64,000 bases of DNA. Source: JAPPHA01 sp965220985. GTDB taxonomy: Bacteria; Pseudomonadota; Alphaproteobacteria; Rhodobacterales; Rhodobacteraceae. The stretch lies in assembly GCA_965220985.1 (NCBI GenBank), contig OZ244854.1, forward strand, positions 2,232,001-2,296,000. Reading direction: 5' to 3'. Both the position numbers and the translations under genes were made by a program. The notes under the pieces are model-generated. The model made no database searches. It was not told the origin of the DNA and saw only the letters and a list, made by a program, of their open reading frames with translations. Shown here piece by piece: positions 55,068 through 64,000 of the stretch (the first letter of the stretch is position 1; each line of letters starts with the position of its first letter).

Positions 55068-55724
55068 TCAGTCTCCCTTCACCGTTTCGGCAGGTTGGTC
55101 CTTCGCTTTCATCTTGGAACGCAGGTTTCGCAGTCGCAGAAACTTCAGCCGTCGCCTGTGTTGGTAGGCATGGACCAGCGGCTTCATGACGAAATAAGCC
55201 ACCACCGATATCGCCACTCCGCATATCAGCCCGCCTAGAGAGTAGGGAAGAAGAATCGATCCGCCGAGCTCCTTCACGCCCTCCCAGGATGCCGGTTCGG
55301 ACCCCAGAAGATTGAGAAGGTTGCGCTTGACGTCACCGGCTGCAACTTCGAACGCGTGACGGATGGTCTCAAGCTGCGACAGGTCGCTGGCTGTTCCCGA
55401 CAACCGATGGCCAATGTTGTAGCTGGCGGCGGCGATCACGGGAAAGGTGATCGGATTGCCGAAAAATGTTCCAACCAGCGCAGCGAGCAGATTGCCGCGA
55501 AGGACGAACGCCAACAGGAGCGCGATCAGGATGTGCAGCCCGAAGAAAGGCGTGAAGCACGCCAGAATCCCGCAGGCCACTCCCAGTGCGATGCGATGCG
55601 GCGTGTCGGGCAGCCGCAGAATTCGCCTGAGCGCATAGGTCGTCGCGCGACGCCAGCCTGACCTTGGATAGATCAGCTCTGCCATTCGTTCGCGCAATGA
55701 AAGCTGTATTCGCCTCTTGAACAC
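55068..55724 (-). CDS. DUF2062 membrane protein
   Basis: 218 residues. ALGVACGILACFTPFFGLHILIALLLAFVLRGN and ALVGTFFGNPITFPVIAAASY are the DUF2062 core, with a third hydrophobic segment near 170-190 (LPYSLGGLICGVAISVVAYF). N- and C-termini are basic, so both may face the cytoplasm. The function is unknown; the position between rsh and pdxJ is conserved in the Rhodobacterales. Confidence 0.88.
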   Translation of the reverse strand: MFKRRIQLSLRERMAELIYPRSGWRRATTYALRRILRLPDTPHRIALGVACGILACFTPFFGLHILIALLLAFVLRGNLLAALVGTFFGNPITFPVIAAASYNIGHRLSGTASDLSQLETIRHAFEVAAGDVKRNLLNLLGSEPASWEGVKELGGSILLPYSLGGLICGVAISVVAYFVMKPLVHAYQHRRRLKFLRLRNLRSKMKAKDQPAETVKGD

Positions 55725-55768
55725 CTGATCCTGCCGTGCCCCGAATCTCGGATGCCGTTTTGCGTCAG

Positions 55769-57943
55769 CTAGGCCGACCTGGCAACAGAGGAATCGCGAT
55801 TTGGAGACCGGTCATGGAGCCGTTTCTGCATGACCACGTCGGCTTCCGCATCGAGCGCGCGCTGGATGTTGCAAAGATGCTCGAAATCGCGAACCTCGAT
55901 TTCGAATTCCATGCGGTAGAGGTCGGGTTTGCGGTCGGTGAATTGCAGATTCGAGATGTTGGAGTTCTGCTCGCCGAACAGGGTGCAGACCCTGCCCAGG
56001 ACGCCGGCGCTGTTGGCCATCATGACATCGAGATAGGCCTTGTGGTCGTGGCGAGGTCTGTCGCCCTCGGTCCAGCGCAAGTCGATCCAGCGTTCTGGCT
56101 GACTCTCGAACTTGGCAAGTTCCTCGCAGTGAATGACATGGACCATGACGCCGTTCCCCTCGTGGGAAATCCCCACGATCCGTTCGCCGGGCAGCGGTCG
56201 GCAGCAAAACGCGCGAAGCCTGCTCTGGCCTTCGGGAAGACCGGAGATCTTGCACGCCGTCTGCACTTTCCGTCCAGCCGCTTCGACCAGTTCCGGATAG
56301 AGAACCTCGATCAGGCGGGTCCCGGTGATTTCCATGCGACCCATTTTTGCCAGCAGTTCCTGGGCGTTCTTCACGCCCAGCGCGGCTGCCGCCGTGGACA
56401 GCGTATTGTTGGTCAGGCGCTTGTTGATGCGCTCGAGCGTCACCTGCGCCAGTTCCCTGCCCAGACGAATGTCGCTTTCCCGACGTTCGGTCTTCACCGC
56501 CTTGCGGATCGCGGACTTGGCGCGCCCGGTCACGACCATGTCTTCCCAGTTGGCATTCGGTCTCTGATTGGCTGCCGTCAGGATCTCGACCGTCTGGCCG
56601 TTCTGCAGCCGATTGAACAGCGGAACGCGCTTGCCGTCCACCTTCGCCCCGGCGCAGGTCAACCCGACGTCGGTGTGAACCATGTAGGCGAAATCGACCG
56701 GCGTTGCGCCCTTGGGCAATCGGATCACGCGCCCCTGTGGCGTGAAGCAGAACACCTGGTCGCTGTACATTTCGAGCTTGACGAGCTCGACCAGGCTCTC
56801 GCCCGGCTCCTCGCCGAACCTCTCGGTCAGGTTTTTGATCCAGTAGCCGGGGTCCTCGGAATGCGTCACTTCGACCGGCAGCCCGTCGCGATAGGTCCAG
56901 TGGGCGGCAACTCCGATCTCGGCCTCGAGATGCATGTCGCGCGTTCTGATCTGGATCTCGACGCGATGACCGTTCTTGCCGGAAACCACCGTGTGAACCG
57001 AACTGTACCCGTTCGATTTCGGGTGACTGACGTAGTCCTTGAATCGGCCAGGTACTGCCTGCCACTTCAGGTGAATCGCGCCCAGCGCCTTGTAGATGTC
57101 ATCGACATTGCTGGTGATGACCCGAAATCCGAGAACATCGCTCAGGGCGAAGAGGTCCCTGTCCTCTTCCAACAAGCCGAACTTCCGCCAAACCGAGTAA
57201 GGCTTCTTCTTCCGACCCTCGACCTCGGCCTTGACCCCGACGCTTTCGAGCGTGTCCCTGATGTCCTTGATGATCTCTTCCATCGGGTCGGGATGCTCGC
57301 GCTTCATGTGGGCGAACTTGACTAGAGTCGCCCGATGCTCTTGCGGATGCAACTCGCGAAACGCCAGGCTCTCCAACTCTTCACGCATCCATTGCATGCC
57401 CATGCGTCCGGCGAGCGGAGCAAAGATTTCCATGGTTTCCTTGGACTTTCTGATTCGCTTTTCGCTCGGCAGGTGCTGGATCGTCTGCATGTTGTGTAGG
57501 CGATCGGCCAGCTTGACCACGATGCCCCGCGGATCCTTCGCGATTGCCTGCAGCAGCTTTCTGAAATTTTCCGCTTCCTTCGTCTCGATCGAAACCGTGG
57601 CCATGTTGGTCAGCTTGGTCACGCCATCGACGAGATTCGCAATCGTATTGCCGAACCGGGCCCGGAGTTCATCCTTGGTGGATCTGGTGTCCTCGAGGGT
57701 GTCGTGCAGCAGGGCCGTGGCAATGGTCGTGTCGTCGAGTCGCTGATCGGCGAGAATGCATGCCACTGTCACGGGATGGGAGAAATAGGGTTCTCCCGAG
57801 CGGCGAAACTGCCCCTCGTGCATGTCCTGGCTGTAGTGATACGCGGCGGTGATCAACTCCGAGTCGGAATTCGGGTTGTACTTCCTGACCCGCTCAACCA
57901 GCTCCTGCGAACTGGTGCAATGACTTAACAACGTTTGCGCCAT
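55769..57943 (-). CDS. rsh: Bifunctional (p)ppGpp synthetase/hydrolase, RelA/SpoT family
   Basis: 724 residues, full length. The hydrolase HD domain has HD at 80-81 and ED at 84-85 (LLHDTLEDT) after FSHPVTVA. The synthetase domain follows with PYSVWRKF, DVLGFRVI, KSNGYSSVHT and VEIQIRT. TGS is at about 400-460 (VFCFTPQGRVIRLPKGATPVDFAY) and a C-terminal ACT domain at about 645-715. Both catalytic centres look intact, so it should make and destroy the stringent-response alarmone. It lies just downstream of rpoZ, the usual place. Confidence 0.94.
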   Translation of the reverse strand: MAQTLLSHCTSSQELVERVRKYNPNSDSELITAAYHYSQDMHEGQFRRSGEPYFSHPVTVACILADQRLDDTTIATALLHDTLEDTRSTKDELRARFGNTIANLVDGVTKLTNMATVSIETKEAENFRKLLQAIAKDPRGIVVKLADRLHNMQTIQHLPSEKRIRKSKETMEIFAPLAGRMGMQWMREELESLAFRELHPQEHRATLVKFAHMKREHPDPMEEIIKDIRDTLESVGVKAEVEGRKKKPYSVWRKFGLLEEDRDLFALSDVLGFRVITSNVDDIYKALGAIHLKWQAVPGRFKDYVSHPKSNGYSSVHTVVSGKNGHRVEIQIRTRDMHLEAEIGVAAHWTYRDGLPVEVTHSEDPGYWIKNLTERFGEEPGESLVELVKLEMYSDQVFCFTPQGRVIRLPKGATPVDFAYMVHTDVGLTCAGAKVDGKRVPLFNRLQNGQTVEILTAANQRPNANWEDMVVTGRAKSAIRKAVKTERRESDIRLGRELAQVTLERINKRLTNNTLSTAAAALGVKNAQELLAKMGRMEITGTRLIEVLYPELVEAAGRKVQTACKISGLPEGQSRLRAFCCRPLPGERIVGISHEGNGVMVHVIHCEELAKFESQPERWIDLRWTEGDRPRHDHKAYLDVMMANSAGVLGRVCTLFGEQNSNISNLQFTDRKPDLYRMEFEIEVRDFEHLCNIQRALDAEADVVMQKRLHDRSPNRDSSVARSA

Positions 57944-57980
57944 GACGCATGGGTTCCCGTGCCTCCGGCTGTTGCCGGTT

Positions 57981-58334
57981 TCAGGGCCTGGCCTGTGACT
58001 CGATCAGCTTTCGCAGGATGCTCTCGTCCATCGCATCGTCATCGGGCTTGTCATCCCGCTCCCCGGACATGAGCAGCGACAGCTGGTCATCTTCGGGAAC
58101 GTCGACCTCGATCTCGGTCTGATGGGCCTCGATGGCGGATTCCCGAACCTGGTCGGCGGACAGCGTTTCCTCCGCGATCTCGCGCAGCGCGATGACCGGA
58201 TTCTTGTCATTGTCTTCCGGGACCGTGATTTCTGCACCCGACGAGATCTCGCGCGCCCGATGTGCAGCCAGAATCACCAGCTCGAATCTGTTGGGAATCT
58301 TGTCAACGCAATCCTCGACCGTCACCCGTGCCAT
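57981..58334 (-). CDS. rpoZ: RNA polymerase omega subunit
   Basis: 117 residues. MARVTVEDCVDKIPNRFELVILAAHRAREISSG is the omega signature. The C-terminus is acidic (DDKPDDDAMDES), as in other alphaproteobacteria. It helps assemble RNA polymerase and forms part of a ppGpp site, which fits its linkage with rsh 37 bases downstream. Confidence 0.94.
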   Translation of the reverse strand: MARVTVEDCVDKIPNRFELVILAAHRAREISSGAEITVPEDNDKNPVIALREIAEETLSADQVRESAIEAHQTEIEVDVPEDDQLSLLMSGERDDKPDDDAMDESILRKLIESQARP

Positions 58335-58723
58335 GATTCACTCCAGTCATGTTGGTTCAGTGAAAGCGATCACCTAGTCTTTTTTGGTGTTCGATGCAAC
58401 TGCTGCATCAAGTCGCGGTCGGCCACGTTCAGTCGAAACTCCGCGACAGCTGCTGGCCCAATCCCGCTAAATTCACAACCTTGGGGCACCGACCGCGCTG
58501 CGAAATGTCAACGACTCCGAAACCTCCGATTGCAGAGGGCGATCCGGGGTCACGCCGTCCTGGTTCTGCAGGGCTCGACGGCGCGAGTCTTTGGTGCACC
58601 GGCAAATGACGATCCGCATCGAGGGTGCCGAATCGACGTTGCTCGACTGCAATTCGGACACTGCACATGTCATCCGCCGCGGTGGGATCGCATCAAGTGT
58701 CGCGCGAGAGTCTCGATGAGAGG
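58335..58723. other. 389 bases without a gene, upstream of rpoZ
   Basis: In several relatives folK lies in this position; no trace of it is seen. The rpoZ-rsh promoter should be at the left end, and the dehydrogenase gene ends at the right end. I see no tRNA or clear structured RNA. Confidence 0.4.
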
Positions 58724-59599
58724 TTACCGCGTCGGGACAGGTTCTTCGCCACGATAGTCGTAGAATCCGCGCATCGACTTTCGCCCAAGCCATCCGGCCT
58801 CGACATACTTCGTCAGCAAGGGGCAGGGCCTGTACTTGGTGTCGGCCAGCCCGTCGTGCAGAACGTTCATGATCGCAAGACACGTGTCGAGCCCGATGAA
58901 GTCGGCGAGTTCGAGCGGCCCCATCGGGTGATTGGTGCCGAGCTTGAGCGAGATGTCGATGCTGCGCACCGACCCGACGCCTTCGTAAAGCGTGTAGACG
59001 GCTTCATTGATCATCGGCATCAGGATGCGGTTGACGATGAACCCCGGGAAATCCTCCGCCGTGGTTGCGGTCTTTCCGATGTCGCTTACCACCGAATACA
59101 GGACGTCGTAGGTGTCGCGGTCGGTGGCAATGCCCCTGATCAATTCGACCAGCTGCATCATCGGCACCGGATTCATGAAGTGAAATCCCATGAAGCGCTC
59201 GGGCCTGTCGGTCCGCGATGCAAGGCGGGTAATCGAGATGGATGACGTGTTGGAGGTGAGGATCGTGTGGGGCCGCAAATGCGGGAGAAGATCCTCGAAA
59301 ATCGCGGTCTTGATCGTTTCGCGTTCGGTTGCCGCCTCGATCACGAGGTCGGTGTCGCCGATGTCGGCCAGTCGGCTGACCGACTTGATGTTGCCAAGCG
59401 TTCGAGCCTTGTCGGCGGACTTGATCGCGCCGCGGGCGACCTGCCGGCCGAGATTTCTTTCGATCGTGCCGATCGCGGCGGTCATTGCATCCGGAGAGAT
59501 GTCGTAGATGCGCACATCGTAGTCCGCGAGGCCAAAGACATGGGCGATTCCGTTGCCCATCTGGCCAGCTCCAACGACTCCGACTGACTTGATTTCCAT
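58724..59599 (-). CDS. 3-hydroxybutyryl-CoA dehydrogenase
   Basis: 291 residues. The NAD-binding loop GVVGAGQMGNGIAHVFGLA is at the N-terminus. NTSSISITRLA, RFMGFHFMNPVPMMQLVELI with the catalytic His, and the C-terminal NHPMGPLELADFIGLDTCL are diagnostic. It interconverts acetoacetyl-CoA and 3-hydroxybutyryl-CoA for beta-oxidation or polyhydroxybutyrate and ethylmalonyl-CoA metabolism. It lies downstream of etfBA on the same strand, a common alphaproteobacterial set. Confidence 0.92.
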   Translation of the reverse strand: MEIKSVGVVGAGQMGNGIAHVFGLADYDVRIYDISPDAMTAAIGTIERNLGRQVARGAIKSADKARTLGNIKSVSRLADIGDTDLVIEAATERETIKTAIFEDLLPHLRPHTILTSNTSSISITRLASRTDRPERFMGFHFMNPVPMMQLVELIRGIATDRDTYDVLYSVVSDIGKTATTAEDFPGFIVNRILMPMINEAVYTLYEGVGSVRSIDISLKLGTNHPMGPLELADFIGLDTCLAIMNVLHDGLADTKYRPCPLLTKYVEAGWLGRKSMRGFYDYRGEEPVPTR

Positions 59600-59874
59600 C
59601 AGCTTACCCTGTGATCTCGCCCTGTTTCCGGCTTCGATTGCGACTTATAGCCGTTCGACTCGGATCGCGACAGGTGCCCTGCATCGATCGCGCCAACCCG
59701 ATGCTCGCGCCTCGTGAACGCGAGGGGCACCGACCTTGACGCATTCGAGATGGTCAACGGCCGCATGTGCCGTCGATTCTTGTCGCAGTTTCACCGACCG
59801 AAAGGCAATTGAAGCCAATTCCTGCCCGTCGTGCCCTTGCGGACATGTTCTCGAAACTGCCGCATCGTCTCCGT

Positions 59875-60810
59875 CTAGAGAGCGTCGGTCAACGCGGGAA
59901 CGGCTTCGAAAAGATCGGCCACGAGGCCGTAGTCGGCAACCTGGAAGATTGGCGCTTCCTCGTCCTTGTTGATTGCGACGATGACGCGCGAGTCCTTCAT
60001 GCCGGCCAGGTGCTGGATGGCCCCCGAAATCCCGCATGCAATGTAGAGATCAGGCGCGACAACCTTGCCGGTCTGTCCCACCTGCCAGTCATTCGGCGCG
60101 TATCCGGAGTCGACCGCTGCGCGCGATGCACCGACGGCGGCACCGAGCTTGTCCGCGAGCTTTTCGATGATGGCGAAACTCTCTTCCGATCCGACACCAC
60201 GACCGCCTGAGACGACAATCCCGGCCGACGTCAGTTCCGGACGACCTGTATCCTGAACCTTGTCCTCGACCCATCGCGAAAGGCCCGGATCACCGGTAGC
60301 CGAGATCGCTTCGATCGGAGCTTCTGCACCAGCGCCGTCGCCTGTGGCCTCGAACCCGGCGGTTCTGATCGAGACGACCTTGACCGCGTCCGATGACGAA
60401 ACCGTCTGAATGGCATTGCCGGCATAGATCGGCCGCTCGAAGGTGCTGGCATCGACAATCGCGGTGATGTCGGAGATGACCATGACGTCGAGAAGCCCGG
60501 CAACGCGCGGCAGGACATTCTTGGCGCTGGTCGTTGCGGGGGCCACGACGTGATCGAACTGGCTTGCGAGCGCCACGATCAGATCGGCCATCGGCTCGGC
60601 GAGACCGTCCTTGAAAACGGGATCGTCAGCACAAAGGACCTTGGACACGCCGTCGAGCTTGGCCACGGTCGATGCCGCATCGCCACAATCTGCCGAGGCG
60701 CACAGCACGGTGACATCAGCATCGAGGGTTGAAACTGCGGCGAGGGCCTTTGCGGTCTGGTCGACCGAAAGCTCTCCACCGGCGATTTCCGCAATCAAGA
60801 GAACGGACAT
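59875..60810 (-). CDS. etfA: Electron transfer flavoprotein alpha subunit
   Basis: 311 residues. The FAD-binding C-terminal domain has SRAAVDSGYAPNDWQVGQTGK, APDLYIACGISGAIQHLAG and INKDEEAPIFQVADYGLVAD. It carries electrons from acyl-CoA dehydrogenases, such as the Mcd-like enzyme in this window, to the quinone pool through ETF-ubiquinone oxidoreductase. Its ATG shares one base with the etfB stop (TGATG), indicating coupled translation in equal amounts. Confidence 0.95.
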   Translation of the reverse strand: MSVLLIAEIAGGELSVDQTAKALAAVSTLDADVTVLCASADCGDAASTVAKLDGVSKVLCADDPVFKDGLAEPMADLIVALASQFDHVVAPATTSAKNVLPRVAGLLDVMVISDITAIVDASTFERPIYAGNAIQTVSSSDAVKVVSIRTAGFEATGDGAGAEAPIEAISATGDPGLSRWVEDKVQDTGRPELTSAGIVVSGGRGVGSEESFAIIEKLADKLGAAVGASRAAVDSGYAPNDWQVGQTGKVVAPDLYIACGISGAIQHLAGMKDSRVIVAINKDEEAPIFQVADYGLVADLFEAVPALTDAL

Positions 60811-61571
60811 CAGATCACTCCTGCTTCGTCTCGAAGTTTGGCGACAAGTTCTTCGACATTCGCCACCTTGACACCGGCGGCGCGGCCTTCGGGCTCTCTT
60901 GTCGAGAGGATGGTCAAGCGCGGCGACGCATCGACACCCAGATCGTCGGGGGTCATCTCGTCGAGCGGTTTTCGCTTGGCTCTCATGATGTTGGGCAGTG
61001 ACGCGTAACGCGGTTCGTTGAGCCGGAGGTCGACAGTGACAATGGCAGGCATCGCCACGTGAACCACCTGCAGACCGCCGTCCACTTCCCGGGTCACCGA
61101 TGCACCGTCGGCATCAATGTCGAGACCCGATGCAAAGGTCCCCTGCGGCCATCCAAGCAATGCCGCGAGCATCTGCCCGGTGGCGTTCATGTCATTGTCG
61201 ATCGCCTGCTTTCCGCAGATGACCAGCCCGGGTTGTTCCTTGTCGATCACGGCCTTGAGCAGTTTGGCAACCGCGAGCGGCTCGATGTCGGTGTGAACAT
61301 CATCGGCTGCCACGACCAGAATGGCCCGGTCTGCACCCATGGCGAGCGCTGTTCTGAGCGTCTCCTGGTTCTGCTTGACGCCAATCGAGACAGCGACAAT
61401 CTCGTCCGCTTTTCCCGCTTCCTTGAGTCGGATCGCCTCTTCGACCGCGATTTCGTCAAAGGGATTCATCGACATCTTGACATTGGCAAGATCGACGCCG
61501 CCGCCATCCCTGCGGACGCGAACCTTGACATTGTAGTCGATGACCCTCTTGACCGGCACAAGTATCTTCAT
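60810..61571 (-). CDS. etfB: Electron transfer flavoprotein beta subunit
   Basis: 253 residues. MKILVPVKRVIDYNVKVRVR and MSMNPFDEIAVEEAIRLKE at the N-terminus, VICGKQAIDNDMNATGQMLA (AMP-binding) in the middle, and an RYASLPNIMRAKRKPL stretch near the C-terminus are all classical EtfB signatures. It pairs with EtfA. It is the first gene of the etfB-etfA unit. Confidence 0.95.
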   Translation of the reverse strand: MKILVPVKRVIDYNVKVRVRRDGGGVDLANVKMSMNPFDEIAVEEAIRLKEAGKADEIVAVSIGVKQNQETLRTALAMGADRAILVVAADDVHTDIEPLAVAKLLKAVIDKEQPGLVICGKQAIDNDMNATGQMLAALLGWPQGTFASGLDIDADGASVTREVDGGLQVVHVAMPAIVTVDLRLNEPRYASLPNIMRAKRKPLDEMTPDDLGVDASPRLTILSTREPEGRAAGVKVANVEELVAKLRDEAGVI

Positions 61572-61755
61572 TCCGTGTCATCTCCCCTCAAGGAATCAAC
61601 CGATGCTCGACCGAAACTGTCGGCAGCAGCGAATCGGATTTCGGCCAGCGATTTAAGCGAATTCCGCATGATAAGGTAGCCTAAATTCATCGTCGAACGC
61701 CATCGGCTTCGGGGCGATGCCGGCCCGTCAAGGGATCGTCGAGCGCGTGGCTGAA

Positions 61756-62346
61756 TCATTCGGGATCATCTTGCTCCCGATTGGCTCCGGGCACCCACAA
61801 AACGTCGTCGTTTCCGCAATCGTTTGCCGTGCGGGCCGCGACAAAGAACCAGTCGGACAAGCGGTTCAGATATCGGATCGACTCGGGGTTGAGATCTTCA
61901 TCCTGCGACAGTGCGATTGTGAGTCTTTCGGCACGACGCGAAACCGTCCTGCAGTGGTGGAGGCTAGCAGCCAGAGCCGACCCTCCCGGCAGCACGAAAC
62001 TCCGAAGTGGCATCAATCGCTCGTTCATGGCGTCGATTTCGTTCTCTAGGCGCTGGGTCTGGGCGGCCGTCACGCGAAGGGGAGGCATGCCACTGTCCGC
62101 CTCGTTGTCCAATACGGGCCGACACAGATCGGCGCCAAGATCAAATAGATCGTTCTGGATTTGCATCAATGCGGCATCGATCGGACCGTCGGCGTGCAGG
62201 CGTGCCATGCCAAGCGCCGCATTCGTCTCGTCCACCGTCCCGTAGGCTTCAACCCGTCGCGATGTCTTCGAAACCCGCTGCCCGTCGCCGAGCGCCGTCG
62301 TCCCGGCATCGCCGGTTCGCGTGTAGATCCTGTTCAGTACGACCAA
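61756..62346 (-). CDS. Cob(I)alamin adenosyltransferase, PduO type
   Basis: 196 residues. RIYTRTGDAGTTALGDGQRVSK is the ATP-binding loop of PduO-type enzymes. VEAYGTVDETNAALGMAR, HHCRTVSRRAER and ESIRYLNRLSDWFF are also characteristic. It makes adenosylcobalamin, needed by the mutases of the ethylmalonyl-CoA pathway. It lies 184 bases upstream of etfB on the same strand. Confidence 0.92.
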   Translation of the reverse strand: MVVLNRIYTRTGDAGTTALGDGQRVSKTSRRVEAYGTVDETNAALGMARLHADGPIDAALMQIQNDLFDLGADLCRPVLDNEADSGMPPLRVTAAQTQRLENEIDAMNERLMPLRSFVLPGGSALAASLHHCRTVSRRAERLTIALSQDEDLNPESIRYLNRLSDWFFVAARTANDCGNDDVLWVPGANREQDDPE

Positions 62347-62399
62347 TTTGTTGCCCCTGTTTCTTTTTTTCCTGTTCGCGAGGATGATCTTCGTCGTTT

Positions 62400-62603
62400 C
62401 TAACTGCCAATTTGTCGCAAGACGACATAGAGCAGAATCAGAACCACCGCGACCGCCTGGGCGATGATTCGCAATCGCATGAGCTTGTTGGCGTATCGAC
62501 GGTTGAACTCGCCTCCACGCATGAATCCGCCGAGCCCGATCATCAGGATGATGACGACGATGAGCACGGCAGCGACCACAATGTAATACAATGCGTCAAG
62601 CAT
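62400..62603 (-). CDS. HIG1-like twin-transmembrane protein
   Basis: 67 residues with two hydrophobic helices (LYYIVVAAVLIVVIILMIGLGGFM, split here, and LRIIAQAVAVVLILLYVVL) joined by GGEFNRRYANKLMRLR. This is the HIG1 domain layout. Small HIG1 proteins help respiratory complexes assemble in mitochondria and related bacteria. It is 53 bases upstream of the adenosyltransferase gene, as in many Rhodobacterales. Confidence 0.82.
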   Translation of the reverse strand: MLDALYYIVVAAVLIVVIILMIGLGGFMRGGEFNRRYANKLMRLRIIAQAVAVVLILLYVVLRQIGS

Positions 62604-62671
62604 GGCTGGATCCCCGAGATGTCTGCGTTTCGTTCACGTGGTGGTGAAGCATCAGGATGCGGAGCGGCCCG

Positions 62672-63511
62672 TCACTGCCGAGCGAGTATCCGGTCGCTCA
62701 TCCGCGTTGGCAGCAACCGCTTGATTGCCGCGCAGAAATAGGTCGGTGTCGTCACGTAGTAGCGCGGGCTGGGGTTCGGCGACTCGAGCGCCTTGATCAG
62801 CTTCGCGGTGACGCTGGACGCTGGAAGCTCGCCGAAGTCTCGCGAGGTCGAGTCGTCGTAAAGCGCGGGGATGAGCGCTTTTTCGTACCGGTGGCGGATG
62901 GCAGAGTCCTGCCACTTGATCCATTTTTCGAACTGCGGACGTGAATTGCGGCGGAATTCGGTCGTGATCGGTCCGGGTTCGATCAGAATGACCTTGATCG
63001 GCGTGCCGCGCAGTTCGAGCCGCAGGCAGTCGGTCAATCCCTCGAGCGCGAACTTCGTTGCCACGTAGGCCCCGCGAAACTTCAGCGCCGTGAATCCGAG
63101 AACTGACGAGCAGTTGAGGATCCTGCCATGGCCCTGCTGTCGCATTGCCGGGAGCAATCGATTTGTGAGATCGAGGTAGCCGAAGACATTGGCCTCGAAA
63201 ATCGTGCGAATCGCGTCTCTTGGCAGGTCCTCGACCGCTCCGGGAATGGCATAGGCGCCATTGTTGAACAGTGCATCGATCGTGCCGCCGGTTCGTTCAA
63301 GGATTGTCGCGGCACCTTGTTCGATCGTTGCTTCGTCCTCGTAGTCGATGACCAGACTCTCGAAGCCCTCGGCCCGCAGTTTCTCGCAGTCGGATTCGGA
63401 CCGGCAGGTTGCGAACACTCGCCAGTTCCGCTCGCGCAGGGCGAAGGCCGCATCGCGGCCGATGCCGGACGAACACCCTGTGATGACGATCGATTTTGTC
63501 TTGTCAGTCAT
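62672..63511 (-). CDS. Short-chain dehydrogenase/reductase
   Basis: 279 residues, classical SDR. Cofactor loop TGCSSGIGRDAAFAL, NNGAYAIPG, and the catalytic Ser and Tyr-x-x-x-Lys in NCSSVLGFTALKFRGAYVATKFA. Arg in ATCRSES suggests NADP. PGPITTEF follows. The C-terminus is long and basic. The substrate is unknown. Here the active-site pattern is complete. Confidence 0.9.
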   Translation of the reverse strand: MTDKTKSIVITGCSSGIGRDAAFALRERNWRVFATCRSESDCEKLRAEGFESLVIDYEDEATIEQGAATILERTGGTIDALFNNGAYAIPGAVEDLPRDAIRTIFEANVFGYLDLTNRLLPAMRQQGHGRILNCSSVLGFTALKFRGAYVATKFALEGLTDCLRLELRGTPIKVILIEPGPITTEFRRNSRPQFEKWIKWQDSAIRHRYEKALIPALYDDSTSRDFGELPASSVTAKLIKALESPNPSPRYYVTTPTYFCAAIKRLLPTRMSDRILARQ

Positions 63512-63626
63512 CTCTCACCCATTGTTTGGCGTTGTCGGGCCTTGGTTGGAGCGACGTCAAATTCTTCGTCACCCCGTGCTCCGCTTCGCCTTGACCCCGA
63601 TGCGCTCGCATGGATACACGGTGCCC

Positions 63627-64000
63627 ATGACCAGTTCGGCAGAAGCAGGGGATTCAAACGGTTCGGCTCCCGGAACCACCATCGATGAACCGCTCGATGT
63701 TGCCATCAGCGAACGCTACCTACAGTACGCACTTTCGACAATCATGAACCGGGCCTTGCCGGATGTCCGCGATGGCCTGAAGCCCGTGCATCGCCGGATA
63801 CTCTACGCGATGCGCGAACTCAAGTTGGATCCGGGCGGACGGTTCCGCAAATGCTCGAAGATATCGGGTGACGTGATGGGCAACTATCACCCGCACGGCG
63901 ATCAGGCGATTTACGACGCGCTGGCTCGTCTCGCCCAGGATTTCGTCATTCGCTATCCGCTGGTCGACGGGCAGGGCAACTTCGGCAACATCGACGGGGA
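63627..64000 (+). CDS. parC: DNA topoisomerase IV subunit A, 5' part
   Basis: Starts at ATG 63627 (a further ATG 63611 is in a different frame) and runs off the right edge after 124 codons. EPLDVAISERYLQYALSTIMNRALPDVRDGLKPVHRRILYAM is the start of the GyrA/ParC breakage-reunion domain, and GNYHPHGDQAIYDALARLAQ carries the quinolone-resistance region (the catalytic Tyr lies beyond the edge). RELKLDPGGRFRKCSKISGD favours ParC over GyrA. It decatenates daughter chromosomes with ParE. Confidence 0.93.
   Translation, partial: MTSSAEAGDSNGSAPGTTIDEPLDVAISERYLQYALSTIMNRALPDVRDGLKPVHRRILYAMRELKLDPGGRFRKCSKISGDVMGNYHPHGDQAIYDALARLAQDFVIRYPLVDGQGNFGNIDG

Noticed and set aside
55812..57065. 417-codon open frame on the minus strand within rsh
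   Set aside because: Shifted reading of rsh, full of Arg and Gly with no motif.
55736..57325. 529-codon plus-strand frame opposite rsh
   Set aside because: Antisense shadow of rsh; hydrophobic-looking runs reflect the opposite codons only.
1..64000. CRISPR arrays, tRNA or rRNA genes, insertion-sequence ends
   Set aside because: I looked for regularly spaced repeats, T-loop/anticodon patterns and transposase motifs (DDE) and found none I could support; a tRNAscan and ISfinder search would settle it.

Overview
The window reads as alphaproteobacterial chromosome of moderately high GC, most likely from the Rhodobacterales or a close relative. The evidence is the gene order rpoZ, rsh, DUF2062, pdxJ, (gap), lepB, rnc, era, DUF1491, recO on the minus strand. 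It is supported by an etfB-etfA-hydroxyacyl-CoA dehydrogenase string, a methylsuccinyl-CoA dehydrogenase of the ethylmalonyl-CoA pathway, a short HprK with an EIIA-HPr pair, a PduO-type adenosyltransferase and parC. A host-associated (for example sponge) marine lifestyle is only an inference, from the small animal-FAS-like PKS and the phytanoyl-CoA-dioxygenase/mannosidase cluster.

Bases 1 to about 22300 form an accessory island. From the left: an N4-cytosine-type DNA methyltransferase running off the edge; an AbiEi/AbiEii toxin-antitoxin pair with palindromic operators; a decayed second copy of the methyltransferase start and a 77-base direct repeat; a free-standing acyl carrier protein; a frameshifted Sfp-type phosphopantetheinyl transferase; and one very large PKS gene (3428 codons). 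The PKS has order KS-AT-DH-MT-ER-KR-ACP followed by a second KS and an AT-like domain that has lost its catalytic serine. An alpha/beta hydrolase lies tail to tail with it. Then come an Xre-RES toxin-antitoxin pair with an operator inside its promoter spacer, an orphan beta-class DNA methyltransferase and a multi-pass membrane protein.

Bases 22500 to 33600 hold an AraC-type regulator divergent from an apparent operon: phytanoyl-CoA-dioxygenase-like enzyme, a complete Opp/Dpp-type ABC importer (binding protein, two permeases, two ATPases) and a GH38 alpha-mannosidase. Most start/stop pairs overlap. I read this as uptake and intracellular breakdown of a mannose-containing compound.

Bases 33600 to 41500 contain a fused TrpE-TrpG anthranilate synthase, an exported metallo-beta-lactamase-fold protein, an EamA-type exporter, and a LacI-type regulator divergent from a DUF1989-GcvT fusion with a perfect palindromic operator between them.

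Bases 41500 to 64000 are mostly core genes: HPr, EIIA, a rhodanese, HprK, pckA with a structured leader, mcd, the long minus-strand housekeeping run, the EtfAB/dehydrogenase set, cobalamin adenosyltransferase, a HIG1-like twin-membrane protein, a short-chain dehydrogenase and the start of parC. Two departures from the usual order stand out. An AAA ATPase and small unknown genes sit between pdxJ and lepB where acpS is usually found, and a rhodanese sits between EIIA and hprK where rapZ is usually found.
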